From Megascapheus bottae (taxonomy: Eukaryota > Chordata > Mammalia > Rodentia > Geomyidae): a DNA stretch of 64,000 nucleotides. The position numbers were made by a program, and so were the translations under genes. The notes under the pieces are model-generated. The model was given only the letters and a program-made list of their open reading frames with translations. It was not told where the DNA came from and searched no databases. Positions 46,700-58,742 of the stretch are shown here, piece by piece. Position 1 is the stretch's first letter; each line of letters begins with the position of its first letter. The stretch is from positions 5,407,001 to 5,471,000 of the forward strand of contig JANJXV010000037.1 in NCBI GenBank assembly GCA_024803745.1, read 5' to 3'.

Positions 46700-48712
46700 G
46701 CAGATGTAGAGAAAGTTCTGAGCGTGTGTTGTATGGGTGCTGAACTGCAGCTGAAGGGAAGGAAGATGTCAAGTCAGCCATATCCACCCTGATGACCAGA
46801 GGGAAGAGTGAGCATGGGGAAGAATTGGAGTCAAATTTGGGGAAGGGGAAAGGTAGTATGTTGTATTTGTTGAATTAAATGACATCTGACATGCTGTGAG
46901 CAAAAGCAAAAGCAAAAGGGTGGTGTGAAGAAAAGATGTTGCAGATTTGTTAGGGGCTTGGGAAATGTTTCAAGTGTGATGGGAAATCAGTGAGGAATGT
47001 AACCCAGGAATAATGAGGTGAAGCAATTCCGTTTGCTCTGTAGAAGCATTGTTCCATGGAGGGTGTGCATATTCGGGCAGGAAGAAAAGACTGGGGGAAG
47101 ATCAAGAGCTGTCATGCTGTTCCAGCCACCAGGGGACAGATAATGAAGGCCTGGCCAAGGGGGAAACCTTGAGGATGGATGTGCAACCGAAAAGAGGCAC
47201 AGATCTCTCCTGGAGACAAATGCTCTTCCTTGGAATAGGAAACCTAAGTAGGTGGAGGTGGGCCCAAACTTAGGTACAACGATAGAGGGGAGATGAGGAA
47301 GAGCAGCCATCCTTTGATAAAATGAGAGAACCAGGCAATGCAATTCAGTGACTTTATTGTTTTGTCTTCAAGTGGCTGGAGACAGAGCGGTGTGGACGCT
47401 ATTGGGAACCCCTCTGATATTGCCCTTTTCCTCTTACAATTGGAGCATCTAACCTATCTAGACTTTAGTCACTAATTGAATTAGGAAATGAAAATCTCTG
47501 AATTCCTTGGCATTTAAATCGAAGGAAAAGAAAGGGAGGGAGAGGAGCTGACATAAGCTGGCAAATATGTTAGCATTCATAAGCATGTAATAACACAAGA
47601 TTTATTATTCTGTTTTATGTCTTGGGTGATTTTTAGATCTTCCGTGGCCAGGCTGATTTTATTGTCCTATATAATTCTCCATTCTGTGATTTGCGTTTCC
47701 TCTAGGTTTAAGCAACTCTCTCAGTTGCTTATGACTTTCCAGTTGCTACCAGGGAGTTATTACACACAGATGGCTTTTAGGAGGGGAGTCAGTTTGGTAG
47801 ACATTTTCCTTGATTACGATGCATTCTCTCTGCCCTGATGGTTATGAGTAAAAATTCTTGCTTGTCAAATGGTGGAAATGTTTCCAGGATCTGGGGATTA
47901 AAAAAAGGAAAAAAAACATTGCGTTTGGCAGATGATCTCTGTATGACTATACTCTGATGAAAAGGCTGCCTGGTGCCTTTAATTTATTCAGATAAAATTT
48001 TATAAGCAACGATAAAACAAAACTAACACGAGGCACTGAAGGGAAGAGATGGAACAGGATTTGCAGCTGTGAGGAGATACTGATTTGAGCAGATAATTAC
48101 CTCCACCTTGTTATATGCTCTCATTTTCCTCTTTTGCAAACTTGCAAATAAATATGAAAACCTTATCTGGCATACCTTGTACCCATTTTTAAAATCCATT
48201 CACTGATCTTTCTGAGAGAATTCAGGCATAAAATGAAATGAAAGCTTTCTTTTTTTTTTTAATTGGAAGCCAATTTTATTTTCTAACCTTTAAATCAACA
48301 TTTTAGCTCAGCGTTCCACACATTTCTTATGGAAATGTCACAAAGTAGGGCTGATGTTTTTCACCTAAGTTTGTCTTAGGCCAAGGCAACACTTGATCTA
48401 GCTGGATGGCCCTGGAGTACAGAGCTTTAGGACATAAAAAGGACATGGCTGATGGACCTATCCATTTTCTCTTCAGATGTTTTGTGATCTACATACAAAA
48501 AAGAAAGAGTTATGCCCCTATCCTTTGGTGGACTTTTTCATATGGATAAGGGGAAAAAAGTTAGAGAGGGATAGATGGTTTGCTAGGCTAATTAACTCCA
48601 ATCAGGCAAGGTTTTCAAATCAACTGTCAAAAGTCTGCTGTCAGATTTGAGGGCCCCAAACACAGCAAAAATACATTTGTGTTTGCAGAAGTCTCTTCCC
48701 AGTGGTCTAACA
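46700..48712. other. Repeat-poor 2-kb block
   Basis: No transposable element recognised. Overlapping ORFs at 46987-47343 have no recognisable similarity. 47930-48150 is compact, non-repetitive sequence with several ATTA/TAAT and GATAA-type motifs and may be conserved non-coding DNA. A T11 run lies at 48250. Confidence 0.4.
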
Positions 48713-48895
48713 ATACTAGCTACCAATTGTTGAGCACTTAGTATATGTTAGATATTCTGCTAAGCATGTTATGTGTGTTTAATTTTAATTCTCACAGAAA
48801 CCCCAGGAGATAGTCTCTCTTCTGAACAGAAAGGAAACATTTAAGCTAAGAAAGACACATTTGTTGTAAATGGCAAAGACTGAGCTCTGACCATG
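48713..48895 (+). mobile_element. MIR SINE
   Basis: CTACCAATTGTTGAGCACTT, AGTATATGTTAGATATTCTG, CTAAGCATGTTATGTGTGTT and CTCACAGAAACCCCAGGAG follow the MIR core and 3' part in order. Confidence 0.82.
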
Positions 48896-49299
48896 TTGTT
48901 TCCTTCTCTCATTTCCTTTGTGTAAGCTTCTTTCCAGCATGAAAATAATTCCACCTCACAGATACTAGAGCTGGTATTTCTTTAAATGTGAATGAGAAAC
49001 AGCTGGGAAGGAAAAAAAATCTGATTCTAGAATACATACACCTTGTCACTGAAAGGACCGGTTGTAGAAGGGTACCACGGACGCAGGGAAGGACATGAAG
49101 TGTTGTAAGGTTCTGCCTGAGGTGGATCCAGTAAAGGGACAATGTTTGGAGATCATGTTTGTCTCTGACCAGAGTCTGAGCTATGCCTATAAAATCAATA
49201 GTCTCTACTGTTTATTTCTCACTTATTCTTCCTGAAGTGTGATTCTACTTCAAGTTCTTTTTTTTAAAACATAATCGTCTCCTTCTTCTCTTCACAATT

Positions 49300-49985
49300 T
49301 TTTTATTATTAAATAATTTTTATTGTGATTAATAGAAGGGTTACATTATATTCACCAGATAGAAGGTGCATAACTTCACAAACATGGATACCCTTTCTCA
49401 TGACATGGTCCCCATTTCCCTCCCACCCTCACCCCGCTTATCTTGATTTCCCCCTTCCCTATCCTATTTCAAATAACCAATTAAGCACATATAAAATATA
49501 TCAGATAACAAGGTAAAAAACTGTAACAATATGAGATAACCAAGGGGTGGCAAAAGAGATGAGTCAAAACATAGTACATTAAGGACAACAATCACTCATT
49601 ATATGAACTTTGTTTCCTTATCCTGGAGGTCCTCACATTTAGTGTAGTACTATTTGGCCTGATGTCGCTAGATTTTGTTCTATTGTAAATCTCTGCTAGG
49701 AGAGCCCAAGGTTTCTACTGATTATGACAAATGAGGGAGACTATTGAGCCTATGTTCCTTTGAGTCTGGCTTACTTCACTTAATATGATTTTTTCTAAGT
49801 CTTTCCATTTCCTTACAAATGGGAAAATGTCGTTCTTTCTGACAGCAGCATAGAATTGCATTGTGTATAAATACCACATCTTGTTGATCCACTCATCAAC
49901 TGAGGGACATCTGGGTTGGTTCCATATCTTTGCTATGGTAAATAGTGCTGCAATGAACGTCATTGTGCTAGTGGATTTAGTATGC
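49300..49985 (-). mobile_element. LINE-1 3' segment of a twin-primed insertion
   Basis: Minus strand: end of ORF2 (49715-49963, with MWYLYTMQFYAAVRKNDIF) then the 3' UTR, ending in a T/A-rich tail. It is followed on the plus strand by another piece of the same element (49986-50295). The insertion is bounded by TTCTCTTCACAATT at 49286-49299 and 50296-50309. Confidence 0.95.
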
Positions 49986-50295
49986 CCTTAAAGAGAGTCT
50001 TCTCTGAAGAAGAAACAAAAATGATCTATAGACACATGAAGAAATGCTCGACATCCGGGTCATAAAAGAAATGCAAATCTAAGATTCCACCTCACTCTAT
50101 TTAGAATGGCCAGAATCAAGAAAACTACTAGCAACAGATACTGGAGGGGATGTGGCCAGGAGGGATCACTACTGCACTGTCGGTGGGAGTGCAAACTCAT
50201 TCAACCACTATGGAAAGCAGTATGGCAGTTCCTCAAAATAAACATAGAGCTCCCCTATGACCCAGCAATTCCACTACTTGGCATTTACCCAACCG
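49986..50295 (+). mobile_element. LINE-1 inverted 5' segment of a twin-primed insertion
   Basis: The plus strand encodes ORF2 C-terminal sequence (50106-50300: [35 protein letters not shown]) in the opposite direction to the 3' segment. Compared with the copy at 19018-20115, about 25 bases around the junction (GTTTCTGGATGG region) are missing. The outer edge meets the 14-bp target duplication, so both segments came in as one event. Confidence 0.95.
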
Positions 50296-50309
50296 TTCTC
50301 TTCACAATT

Positions 50310-50705
50310 CTAAGTCTTGTAAAGGGGCATATATATCTCCACATTTTGGTATGCGTTGTCCTTCTACCACATCTTAGTTAAGTACTGGTGATTATATTTT
50401 AATGGCTTGTGTTTATTATTGAAACTAAAAGAGTAAGTGAGCTAATTCTACAAATATTTTTGCTTAGTTCATATTTTCAATAGAATCTATGTTATTTTGC
50501 CTGGGACCCTCTTGCTTCCTTTATAGTTGGCAGTACAAACTTTATAGCATTGACTATAGGCATGTGCCAATATACGTGGCCCATAATTATGTATATTTTC
50601 ATGCTGTGAATTCTCTGACATCTAGCCCAGTTTTTGTGTCTAATCGAGAAATTCATGGTTAAAAGGATTATTTTTAGCATATTTTCTCTTCTTTTTTTTC
50701 TTTCT
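50310..50705. other. Unassigned sequence
   Basis: AT-rich; no recognised element. A (CTTT) run leads into the next SINE tail. Confidence 0.4.
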
Positions 50706-50715
50706 TTCTTTCTTT

Positions 50716-50888
50716 TTTTTGCCAGTTCTGAACTTCGGCTTAGGGCCTGATCTTTGTCCTTGGCTTTCTCAAGGCTCTACCACTTGAGCCTCAGCACCGC
50801 TTCGGGCAATTTTTTCTATGTGTGTGGTACCGAGGACTTGAACTCAGGTCTTCATGCATGCTAGGCAAGCACTCTACCACTAGGCCCT
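50716..50888 (-). mobile_element. IDL-Geo SINE, minus
   Basis: Reversed right monomer (CTTAGGGCCTGATCTTTGTC), link (TTTTTTCTATGTGTGTGGTA), head (GAGGACTTGAACTCAGGTC, TAGGCAAGCACTCTACCAC). A short imperfect flank repeat (TATTTTCT) is visible. Confidence 0.93.
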
Positions 50889-50999
50889 AAGCCTATTTTC
50901 TTTTCTCAGTTGTTATGATAGAAATAATCTTTCATGGTTTCCCTCATTTGTAACAAATTGTATACGTTTAGGATTCTCTTAACGGAGAATCATAATAGT

Positions 51000-51360
51000 T
51001 CGAAAGCTATGTAGATATGTGCATATGAGGCTAAGTGAAATGAACTCCAGGATATGGAAACAAGAGGTTTATCTTTGTAATTGTTGTTCTTAATGTACTA
51101 TGTGGAGCTATTTCTTTTCTCCTTAAAGTTCGTCTCATGTTACTGCATCTGACTTTGGTACCTGGTATATTGTATATACATTTGTATATTTGAAAAAGGA
51201 AAGGTAAGGGAAAAAGATGAGTAGGAGAGGGTAGGGGAAGGGAAGGTGGGAGAAAAACACGGGAAGGCGTAACAACATTCAAGAAGTCATGTACCCACTA
51301 ACTGATGAATGTAACTGTAACCCCTCTGTACATCACCCCAACAATAAGATTAAAACAAAC
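51000..51360 (+). mobile_element. LINE-1 3' end (UTR)
   Basis: GGCTAAGTGAAATGAACTCC (end of ORF2 area), GGAAACAAGAGG, a G-rich AGGTGGGAGAAAAACACGGG part, then ATGTAACTGTAACCCCTCTG, TACATCACC and an A-rich tail. Same family as 53730 and 22756. Confidence 0.8.
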
Positions 51361-51364
51361 CTTT

Positions 51365-51911
51365 CATCTTGCTATGCTATTCTTTGATATCCCACTAATA
51401 TAACAACAGAAGCAGAGCTAGACTGATAAAAAGAATGGCACGTATTTTACATGGTTTCCTATCTTATGAAACAATCTTTAAAAAATGCTGCAGTGATCTT
51501 CTCAATTCACAGGGAGGAGAAAGAAGGCTGAGCAGGATTAAGCTGAGCAGACAAGTGATGCTGTACTCTGTGTCTCTAGTCTCTTCCCATCATTCCCACT
51601 GTGGTTACCAGGTCATCTACCTGAATGTTTTTTTCTGCTACCACTTCCACATTTTGTCTATAACCAGTTTGATCAATGGACCTTCTTCTGTCTATAACTA
51701 TTACATAAAGTACTTTGAATCAAATTAGAGCTTGTCTATGGATACACTTGGACATGGAAGCCTTAGGTACATAAACCTTAATCCAGGATTTTACCCTCCT
51801 CTTTTGTCTAGTATATGTGAAGTGACAGTTTTCCAACATTGGAGCATATAAAATTCCCAAAGGGAACTGAGTAAGCATGTGAATTCTTAAGTGGCTCTGC
51901 AAAGGAAATAG
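51365..51911. other. Unassigned sequence
   Basis: No recognised element. A 97-codon ORF at 51435-51728 has no recognisable similarity. Confidence 0.4.
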
Positions 51912-52322
51912 TGCTATGGTTTGGCTATAGTTTGGTCCCTAATTTTTCATGGGGCTGTAAGCTTGATGTCCAACTTAATGCCATTTAGAAATGATGGAAA
52001 GGTAAAAACATAGGGCCTAGTGGAAGGTAACTAGTACTTTTTAATGAGATGAGAATGTAAGAATGGGTTGACTAGCCCTTATGAGAGTGAGTCAGTATGA
52101 AACAGAGTGTAGTTCCTCTGGAGGCGCTTGCTTTTGTTCTCTTAACATTTGCAATGCTCTTTCTCTTGCTTCTTTCTGGCCTTGAATGTACTTCTGTTAT
52201 GCTGTGCCAACCACCATAAATTCCTCAACAATATACCATGTTCTTAGAATCCATTACTAAGGGGTTTTTGATGTAGAACCCAGCCTCATGTATTTTTGTT
52301 ATAGCAGTAAAAATGGACTAAG
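51912..52322 (+). mobile_element. MaLR LTR (MST/MLT1-like), near full length
   Basis: Starts TGCTATGGTTTGGCTATAGT and ends GTTATAGCAGTAAAAATGG then ACTAAGATA, the canonical MaLR start and end (usually ...CTAAGACA). About 410 bp, matching the family. Target duplication not readable. No internal sequence, so a solo LTR. Confidence 0.82.
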
Positions 52323-52325
52323 ATA

Positions 52326-53729
52326 TCCAGTTATCTTCACTTAATAGTCAGCATTAATGTTGACACAGGGACCATATTTTGGGAAAGTGTTCTAAGGGGC
52401 CTTATTTTTATTTCGAAAAATTACTTATCTATCATCTAGAACCAATGTATCTTCATGTTTGAAACACCCCTAGGCCATTTTCACTCTTTGTTTGTGAGTA
52501 ACCCTGACCAAGCTTAAGGAAAAAGGGAATTATGAGAATATGTAGTAGAAAATGTCATTTTTCATAACATCATTGTTTTCCTCATATGAAAGTAATTGAT
52601 CATGTAGACAAAAGTGCAGCTGGAAAATGGATATTTGGGGCAAGGAGTTAAAGAAACAGAGTAGCTGCTGTAATCCAGCCTACTGGAGTGTGAGAAAAAC
52701 ACAACAGATGAGTGAATTCCTTCTTGATTCTATGGCTGAAGCTGGCTGTGTGACAGGGACCGAGGCCCTTTCCTCCAATGAACCGTAGCAAATGGATGTT
52801 TGTGAAAATCTCCCACCATAATAGAGTGGAGCAAGTGTTCCAGTCCTCAAAGAAACTAAACACATTTGGAAGCAGCTTACTATTGGATAAAATTCTTTGA
52901 AGTACCATGTCTTTGAAAATTAAAGTGTTATCTTCTTTCTTGTATTCCATTATATATGCATGCTAATTTCAGTGTAGAAGTAATATTTAAAATTAAATTC
53001 CGTGGAGTTGAAACTGACACTCACCTACCTTTTCTTCCCACAACCTCAAATCCCTGAAGCCTCTGTTACTTGAGATTTAAAATAGACTAGATGATTCTAA
53101 AGATTTCTTCCATGCCTCTGACTTGGGACTTCAGAAAATTAAGTAAATTTGTCATTTGATGCTACTGACCTCTACCTCTAAATTTGCTTTCTCTGATGTC
53201 TAGAGGCTGAGGAAGTGTTCTGAAGGAAAAAAAAATGCTCACCCAAAAGGTAACTTCCATTTTGATGTAAACGATCGTGTGCTAAATTTATTGACCTGAT
53301 TCATAAAAGCTTTTGTGGTTCTCTAAACTCTCTTTGAGCTCTGCATGAATTCATTGGCCTCAAGTTGAACTTGTACTTGCAGCTAGTTATCTGAGTGTGG
53401 GATTGGAGACTGAAATGTAATGTGACATGAACCTCTACACTGAGATTGGGTGCAGCTGAAGTTTGTTGAGGGCATCGTGTCCCTTCATCAAGTGTATTGA
53501 TCTTTTTGTGCCTTACAACAACTCTCTGTGAATTCTTTGGTCACCAAATTGCACATTTCTTGACCCCTTTGTCCTTAGAAAGAGGATTTGATTTAAAAAA
53601 AAAAAGCTAAATAATTTAGCTTCTGTTATCTTCGAATGTGAGGCATTACTGTGGCGCCAGTGCAGTAATGGTGAACTTAAAACAAATTGTTTGCACTCTA
53701 AACATTCACAGTGAGAACAAAGGATAGTC
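52326..53729. other. Unassigned sequence
   Basis: About 1.4 kb with no recognised repeat or gene. Confidence 0.4.
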
Positions 53730-54185
53730 TTAGGAGAGGATCACAAGGGCTCTATAGCTATGGGCATATGGCATATGATGTTTATCAAAATGAACTCCAA
53801 GAAATGAAAACAAGAGGTATTTTTTATTGTACTGTTTATGGTTCTTCCCCCTCCCCTTTTTCGTTGTTTATTCCATCATGTCACTGTATTTGTTTTTTGT
53901 ACCCTTTGTCCTGTATAAAAGTCTATCTGAAAGGGAAGCAAAGAAATGGTGAGACACATAGTGAACCTAATTGAGCAGTGATATTCACTAAACACTATGT
54001 AGGAAATGAACTATACAACTTGTGGGGGAAGAGAAAGGAGGGAAGAAAATTGGGAGAGAAGGAGGGCATGGCTGACACTGTTCACAAAGAAATGTACTCA
54101 TTACCTGGCTCATGTAACTGTAATCCCTCTGTCTAACATTTTTACATCAGCACATCTGTACCTTACCAAATAGATTTAAATATCC
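53730..54185 (+). mobile_element. LINE-1 3' end (UTR)
   Basis: AAAATGAACTCCAAGAAATG, AAAACAAGAGG, TGTACTCATTACCTGGCTCA, TGTAACTGTAATCCCTCTG: the same terminal order as 51000-51360. The 87-codon ORF across it is incidental. Confidence 0.78.
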
Positions 54186-54189
54186 AACA

Positions 54190-56038
54190 AATTATCATCA
54201 GCATTTTGTTTGGTGAGTTTGAGATTAGAACACAAAGTGCCATTGCACACTTCTGAAGGTTTGCAGAGGAATAAAGTAAATAAATGACGGAAGGATTAAT
54301 CTCAGCTAGACAGGTGATAAGCCTATTCCATGTACTTAAATAGGTCCTGACTATAGCGGTTGTGGGTCTGAACTCTACACAGTTTGGCTGGGATCAAAGT
54401 ATCACTTGACAACTCACAGCTCTGTGACTTTGGATGCCTTTTTCATTCTCTGACCTCACCTTCCTCTTCTGTAAAAATGCTTCTCTGTTCTGTTCTATTC
54501 TTTTTATAGACTCTAACTTGTGGTAGAAAATCCAATTTCCTAGTTTGGGGAGTGCATCTCTGTGCCAACCCCCTGTAGCCACTCAAACTTCAAATTGAAA
54601 TTTCACTGCCCTACCTATTTCTCAGAAAGAAAAGTCGACTGAAAGAAAATACTTATCTCATAAAAGAACTTTGTGAACTGTTTAACTTGTGGGAGAAAAG
54701 TGAAACCTTAGTGTCCCATTTCTTTCTAGGTGACCTCCGAATGGGACAATTACTGCTAGTCAAAGTTTTATAGAGAGAAGTTGTTGAAAGGGGAAAAAAG
54801 ACAATTTCAACTCAATGCCTATTTTCATGACCTCATTAACTCCTCCATGTTTCCACAGATGCTACATGAAGCCACTGGCACTGTGAACTGGATTTTACTA
54901 TTTATTGTTGTTTCCAAGAGAAAGGTTATGAAGGAAAGAAAAATCAGTTCCCTGAAGTTATCTTGGCAGATCACTTAAATTTGCATAGGGCAATGCAAGT
55001 CTGACAAACAAATCTTTTTTTTTCTAGAATTGAAGCTGAATTTGTCCATTCAGGAAGTATATCTCAGGATAAAATTCCATAATTCAAAAGCCATAAGCAA
55101 TGCATTAACTAACTCACCTCTCAGAGGCTAAGACACAACACAATAAAAAAGATAAGATAAAAAAGATTTTTAAAAAGATAAAAAAGAAACACTACAATTC
55201 AGGGATTAGAATAAATGCCCTGGTTGTTTTAATACATTCAGCAAATTCATTTAGCTATGAACAGGTGCATGATGCTGGATTGTGATGATGAGCAGAGGGC
55301 AGAGATAAACTTGTATTTGTGGAGAGGGCAGCCTATTTGGAGAAAATGTGAAATTCCAATAATGTGAAATGTGAAATTCCAATAATGTTGTGTTATGAGG
55401 AAAGAATCTGGTAGCAATTTTTGATTTAAGAAGAAGGTCAAAAAAGCCCTTCCTGGGAAGTGAGGAATGAGCTGGTATATGAGACATGAATGGAGGAAAT
55501 TTAAGGAAAAGGCATAAAAAAAGCACTTTGTGCAAAGTTCACTTGGCAAGGAAGAGGATGAGTTCAAAGAACCAGTAGTATCGAGTTGGAGGTAGAGGTC
55601 ATGGCTTTTGTATTTAACCTGAAAGGATTCAAAACAACAGTACATAAACCAGACATATACAAAAGAGAAGGAAATGACAAAGAGATGGGGAAAAAATGAA
55701 GAGAACTTGCTATGTTTACTTGATGTTTATGTAACATCATCTCTTTTTAGAGAGGAAAAATGATTCTCAAAGTGTAGCAAATAATCAATTGTAGCCAAGC
55801 AAAACTCTCTAGTAAGAGGCTTCATTTAATCGTTCATAGGATCCTTGGGTAAAGTCGTCAACATTTTTATGTCCAAAGACTTGGAAGTTAGGAGGTCATC
55901 TCTTCTTGCCACTGTGGAATTGAGAATAGTGGTGAGTTCAGATGCATTCCTGGTCAAAGCTCCGAAGTCTGGTATATTAGATGATCACTAAATTTTGTGG
56001 AATAAAATTTCTGGATCTGAAACAGATATTTTTGCATT
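54190..56038. other. Unassigned sequence
   Basis: Possible decayed MIR near 54395-54480 (CACAGCTCTGTGACTTTGG...CTTCTGTAAAAATG). Otherwise no recognised element. A 23-bp tandem duplication lies at 55344-55389. ORFs at 55247-55645 overlap in two frames without recognisable similarity. Confidence 0.4.
55344..55389 (+). repeat. 23-bp tandem duplication
   Basis: AAATGTGAAATTCCAATAAT plus 3 bases, repeated once with one mismatch (units 55344-55366 and 55367-55389). Confidence 0.9.
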
Positions 56039-56044
56039 CTCTCT

Positions 56045-56097
<53 letters not shown>
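56039..56097 (+). repeat. (CT)n(TG)n microsatellite
   Basis: A short CT run followed by about 24 TG units. Complementary to the AC run at 56207. Confidence 0.97.
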
Positions 56098-56100
<3 letters not shown>

Positions 56101-56204
56101 CTCTTGTCTGTCTCTTAGTTTATTTGGAGAGAGAGTCTCTCTATGTGGCTTCAACCTTCTAAGAAGCCTAGATTTGTATCTTAAAGTGTCCTTTTCATTC
56201 ATAT

Positions 56205-56206
<2 letters not shown>

Positions 56207-56249
<43 letters not shown>
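56207..56249 (+). repeat. (AC)n microsatellite
   Basis: About 21 AC units, inverted relative to the TG run 109 bases upstream. The two could pair into a hairpin with a ~110-base loop. Confidence 0.97.
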
Positions 56250-56252
<3 letters not shown>

Positions 56253-56265
56253 CACACAGAATCCA

Positions 56266-56315
56266 TTCATATATAGGGAAGCACAACCCACTCATATATA
56301 GGGAAGCACAACCCA
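56266..56315 (+). repeat. 25-bp tandem duplication
   Basis: TCATATATAGGGAAGCACAA plus flanking bases, two copies (56266-56290, 56291-56315) differing at the first base. Confidence 0.93.
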
Positions 56316-56564
56316 CACTACAGATAGAAATGTATACAATTGAAATATCTGCCACCCTTAGTTTCTCTTCCTTAATGGAATTGCTTTTTATCATTTTGTA
56401 TGGACATTTGTAGAAACCCAACTTTACATCCACCATATGTGGCGTGTCATGTCTCCAAGGGATCATGGGTCAGGCTCTAGCCTGGATCTTGCTTATTTCC
56501 ATTAATGTAACATCCTGGCATCTCTCCGTAGCCCATGCAAAGCAAGGACAATAAAGTATTGCAG

Positions 56565-56735
56565 TGCAACAGCTCCAGCTCTGTGCAGGCTGGATTTAAA
56601 TCCCAGCTCTGCTATTCACCCACTGTAGGATATCCACTGATTTATTTAGCCTATGAGTGTGTTAGTCCCTCTCTCTAACAAGATAAGGCAAAAGTATCTA
56701 TCATATAATGCTACTATGGGGTTTAAGCAAGTCCT
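56565..56735 (+). mobile_element. MIR SINE
   Basis: GGCTGGATTTAAATCCCAGC, TCTGCTATTCACCCACTGTA, then a diverged 'GGGCAAGTTACTTAACCTC' region and TACTATGGGGTTTAAGCAAG, matching the MIR order. Confidence 0.68.
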
Positions 56736-56847
56736 ATTATTATTATTAACTCTTATTATAACTCTTATTATATTATTACATTGTCTTCCTGTGACTGTTG
56801 TTATTTTATCAGCATTACTTTAATTTTAAAATGCCTTTTATCATGGG

Positions 56848-57130
56848 AATTTATTTTTAATTAGTTTTTATTATCTCCAAGTAGTTGTGCAAAGGTATTG
56901 CCATTCAATAAATCTGTTTCTGAATACAATGCATCTTGATAGATGTTTCCTCTTTCATCCCTGTCCCCCTCTTCTCTCAACCCTACACCTCTGCCATGTG
57001 CTCTTAATTTCATAAGATATGCACTGAATATTATGACTGAATTCTCTGTCTGCTTCCTCTCTTTACTGGTCTTCTAATCCCTCAGTATGAGAAATTTTAA
57101 ATAAAAAGAAATGAGTAGTGTGAAGAAGCA
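56848..57130 (-). mobile_element. LINE-1 3'-UTR fragment, minus (older family)
   Basis: TTTTTATTATCTCCAAGTAG, GTGCAAAGGTATTGCCATTC, AATACAATGCATCTTGATAG and the C/T-rich stretch after it. Shared with 43483-43700 and reversed at 40590-40865. Confidence 0.68.
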
Positions 57131-57194
57131 TCCTTGGATATAGCTTTTGAATCTACCAATGTCTTTACAAAGTTGCCTCATTGATCCCTTTCAC

Positions 57195-57510
57195 TGATTT
57201 TATTGTTGCTGTTTTAGTGACACAGGGTTTTGAACCCAGTGTCTTGTGTTTGCTAGGCTGGTGCTTTATTTTTGAACCTTATTTCAAGTTCTGGTTTTGT
57301 TTTTGTTGTTGTTGTTGTCCTTTCTAGTTCCTGCCCAAGCATACACTTATACTTGAGTCCCATATTTTCTGGGATCACAGGAATGGGTCATTGTTCCTAG
57401 CTTCCTTTCATGGAGATGAGAGTCTTGCTAACTTTTCTGTGCTGGCTGACCTGAGTCATTGCACTATGATACTCAGCTATGGGTTGTGAAGCACTCTTGT
57501 GAACTTTCTT
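57195..57510 (-). mobile_element. Old ID + B1 composite SINE, part 1
   Basis: Reversed ID-like head (TTTTGAACCCAGTGTCTTG, TTGCTAGGCTGGTGC) and B1-like parts (TGGGATCACAGGAATGGGTC, GAGAGTCTTGCTAACTTTTC). The B1-like part continues after the LINE-1 insertion at 58743 and again after the LTR at 59280. Same family as 4985-5625. Confidence 0.6.
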
Positions 57511-57658
57511 TTTTATTTTGAACCATCTATTTTATTTTTATTTTTTTATTTTATTTTATTGTAATTAGTAAAAGGGTTACATGATATTTGCCTGATAGAA
57601 GGTGCATTAATTCACATACATTGATACCCTTTCACATGTCTTGGTACCCGTTTCCCTC
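57511..57658 (-). mobile_element. LINE-1 3' segment of a second twin-primed insertion
   Basis: A T/A-rich tail and reversed 3' UTR only (TGTAATTAGTAAAAGGGTTA, TGATAGAAGGTGCATTAATT), ending in a C-run next to the inverted segment. The left target duplication CTCTTGTGAACTTTCTT lies at 57494-57510. Confidence 0.95.
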
Positions 57659-57668
57659 CCCCCCCCCC

Positions 57669-58742
57669 AACAACAAGTTGGAAAAATTGCAAACCAACAA
57701 CTTAATGTCTCACCTCAAGCTCCTGGAAAAAGAGCAACAAACCAACCCTAATCCCAGTAGAAGAAAGCAAATTATCAAAATCAAAGCAGAATTAAATGAT
57801 TTGGAATCCAAAAAAAATATAGAAAGAATCAACAAAACAAGGAGTTGGTTCTTTGAAAGAATTAACAAAATTGACAAGCCCTTAGCAAATCTTACCAAAA
57901 AAAGAAGAGAGCATATCGAAATAAACAAAATCGCAGATGAAAATGGTAATATCAAGACAGAAATTACCAAGATCCAGAATATCATGAGGGAATACTTCTC
58001 AAACTTTTATGCCAACAAATTTGAGAATCTAGATGAAATGGATGAATTTCTAGCCAATATTAACATACCCACACTGAACCAAGAAGAACTAAGCCAACTC
58101 AACAGGCCTATTTCAAGCTCTGAAATAGAAATGGCAATTAGAGAACTTCCACCTAAGAAAAGCCCAGGGCCAGATGGATTCACAGCTGAATTCTATAAGG
58201 TCTTCAAAGCAGAGCTCACACCAATGCTCCTCAACTCTTCAACGAAATTGAAAATGAAGGTTCCTTACCAAACTCATTCTATGAAGCCAGTATAACCCTC
58301 ATCCCCAAACCAGACAGAGATTCATCAAAGAAAGAGAACTATAGACCTATATCTTTGATGAACATCGATGCAAAACTTCTCAACAAAATACTGGCCAACC
58401 GTCTACAACAACTCATCAAAAAAATTATACACTATGATCAAACTGGATTCATCACAGGGAGGCAAAGCTGGTTCAACATATGCAAATCAATTAATATAAT
58501 TCAACACATCAACAGGAGCAAGGACAAAAATCACATGATTGTCTCAATAGACGCGGAAAAGGCATTTGACAAGATCCAACACCCCTTTATGTTAAAAGCT
58601 CTGGAGAAACTAGGAATCCATGGAACATTCCTCAATGTAATAAAGGCTGTGTATGAGAAACCTACTGCTAGTATTACACGTAATGGTGAAAATCTAAAGC
58701 CATTCCCTCTAAAATCAGGAACGAGACAAGGATGCCCACTCT
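57669..58742 (+). mobile_element. LINE-1 inverted ORF2 segment (linker to mid reverse transcriptase)
   Basis: Plus-strand ORF2: 57670-58296 has the region between endonuclease and reverse transcriptase (RINKTRSWFFERINKIDKPL, NLDEMDEFLANINIPTLNQE) into SSSEIEMAIRELPPKKSPGP and [11 protein letters not shown]. After a frameshift near 58240, 58355-58740 has [50 protein letters not shown] and [10 protein letters not shown]. It stops before the catalytic FADD box because that part was never copied in this inverted segment. The last codons of the open frame (LVNFLA) are flanking DNA: the right target duplication is at 58743-58759. Relatively little decayed but non-functional. Confidence 0.96.

Noticed and set aside
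55954..56466. 170-codon minus-strand ORF
   Set aside because: It spans both the TG and CA microsatellites, which supply the His-Thr and Cys-Val runs; no domain outside them.
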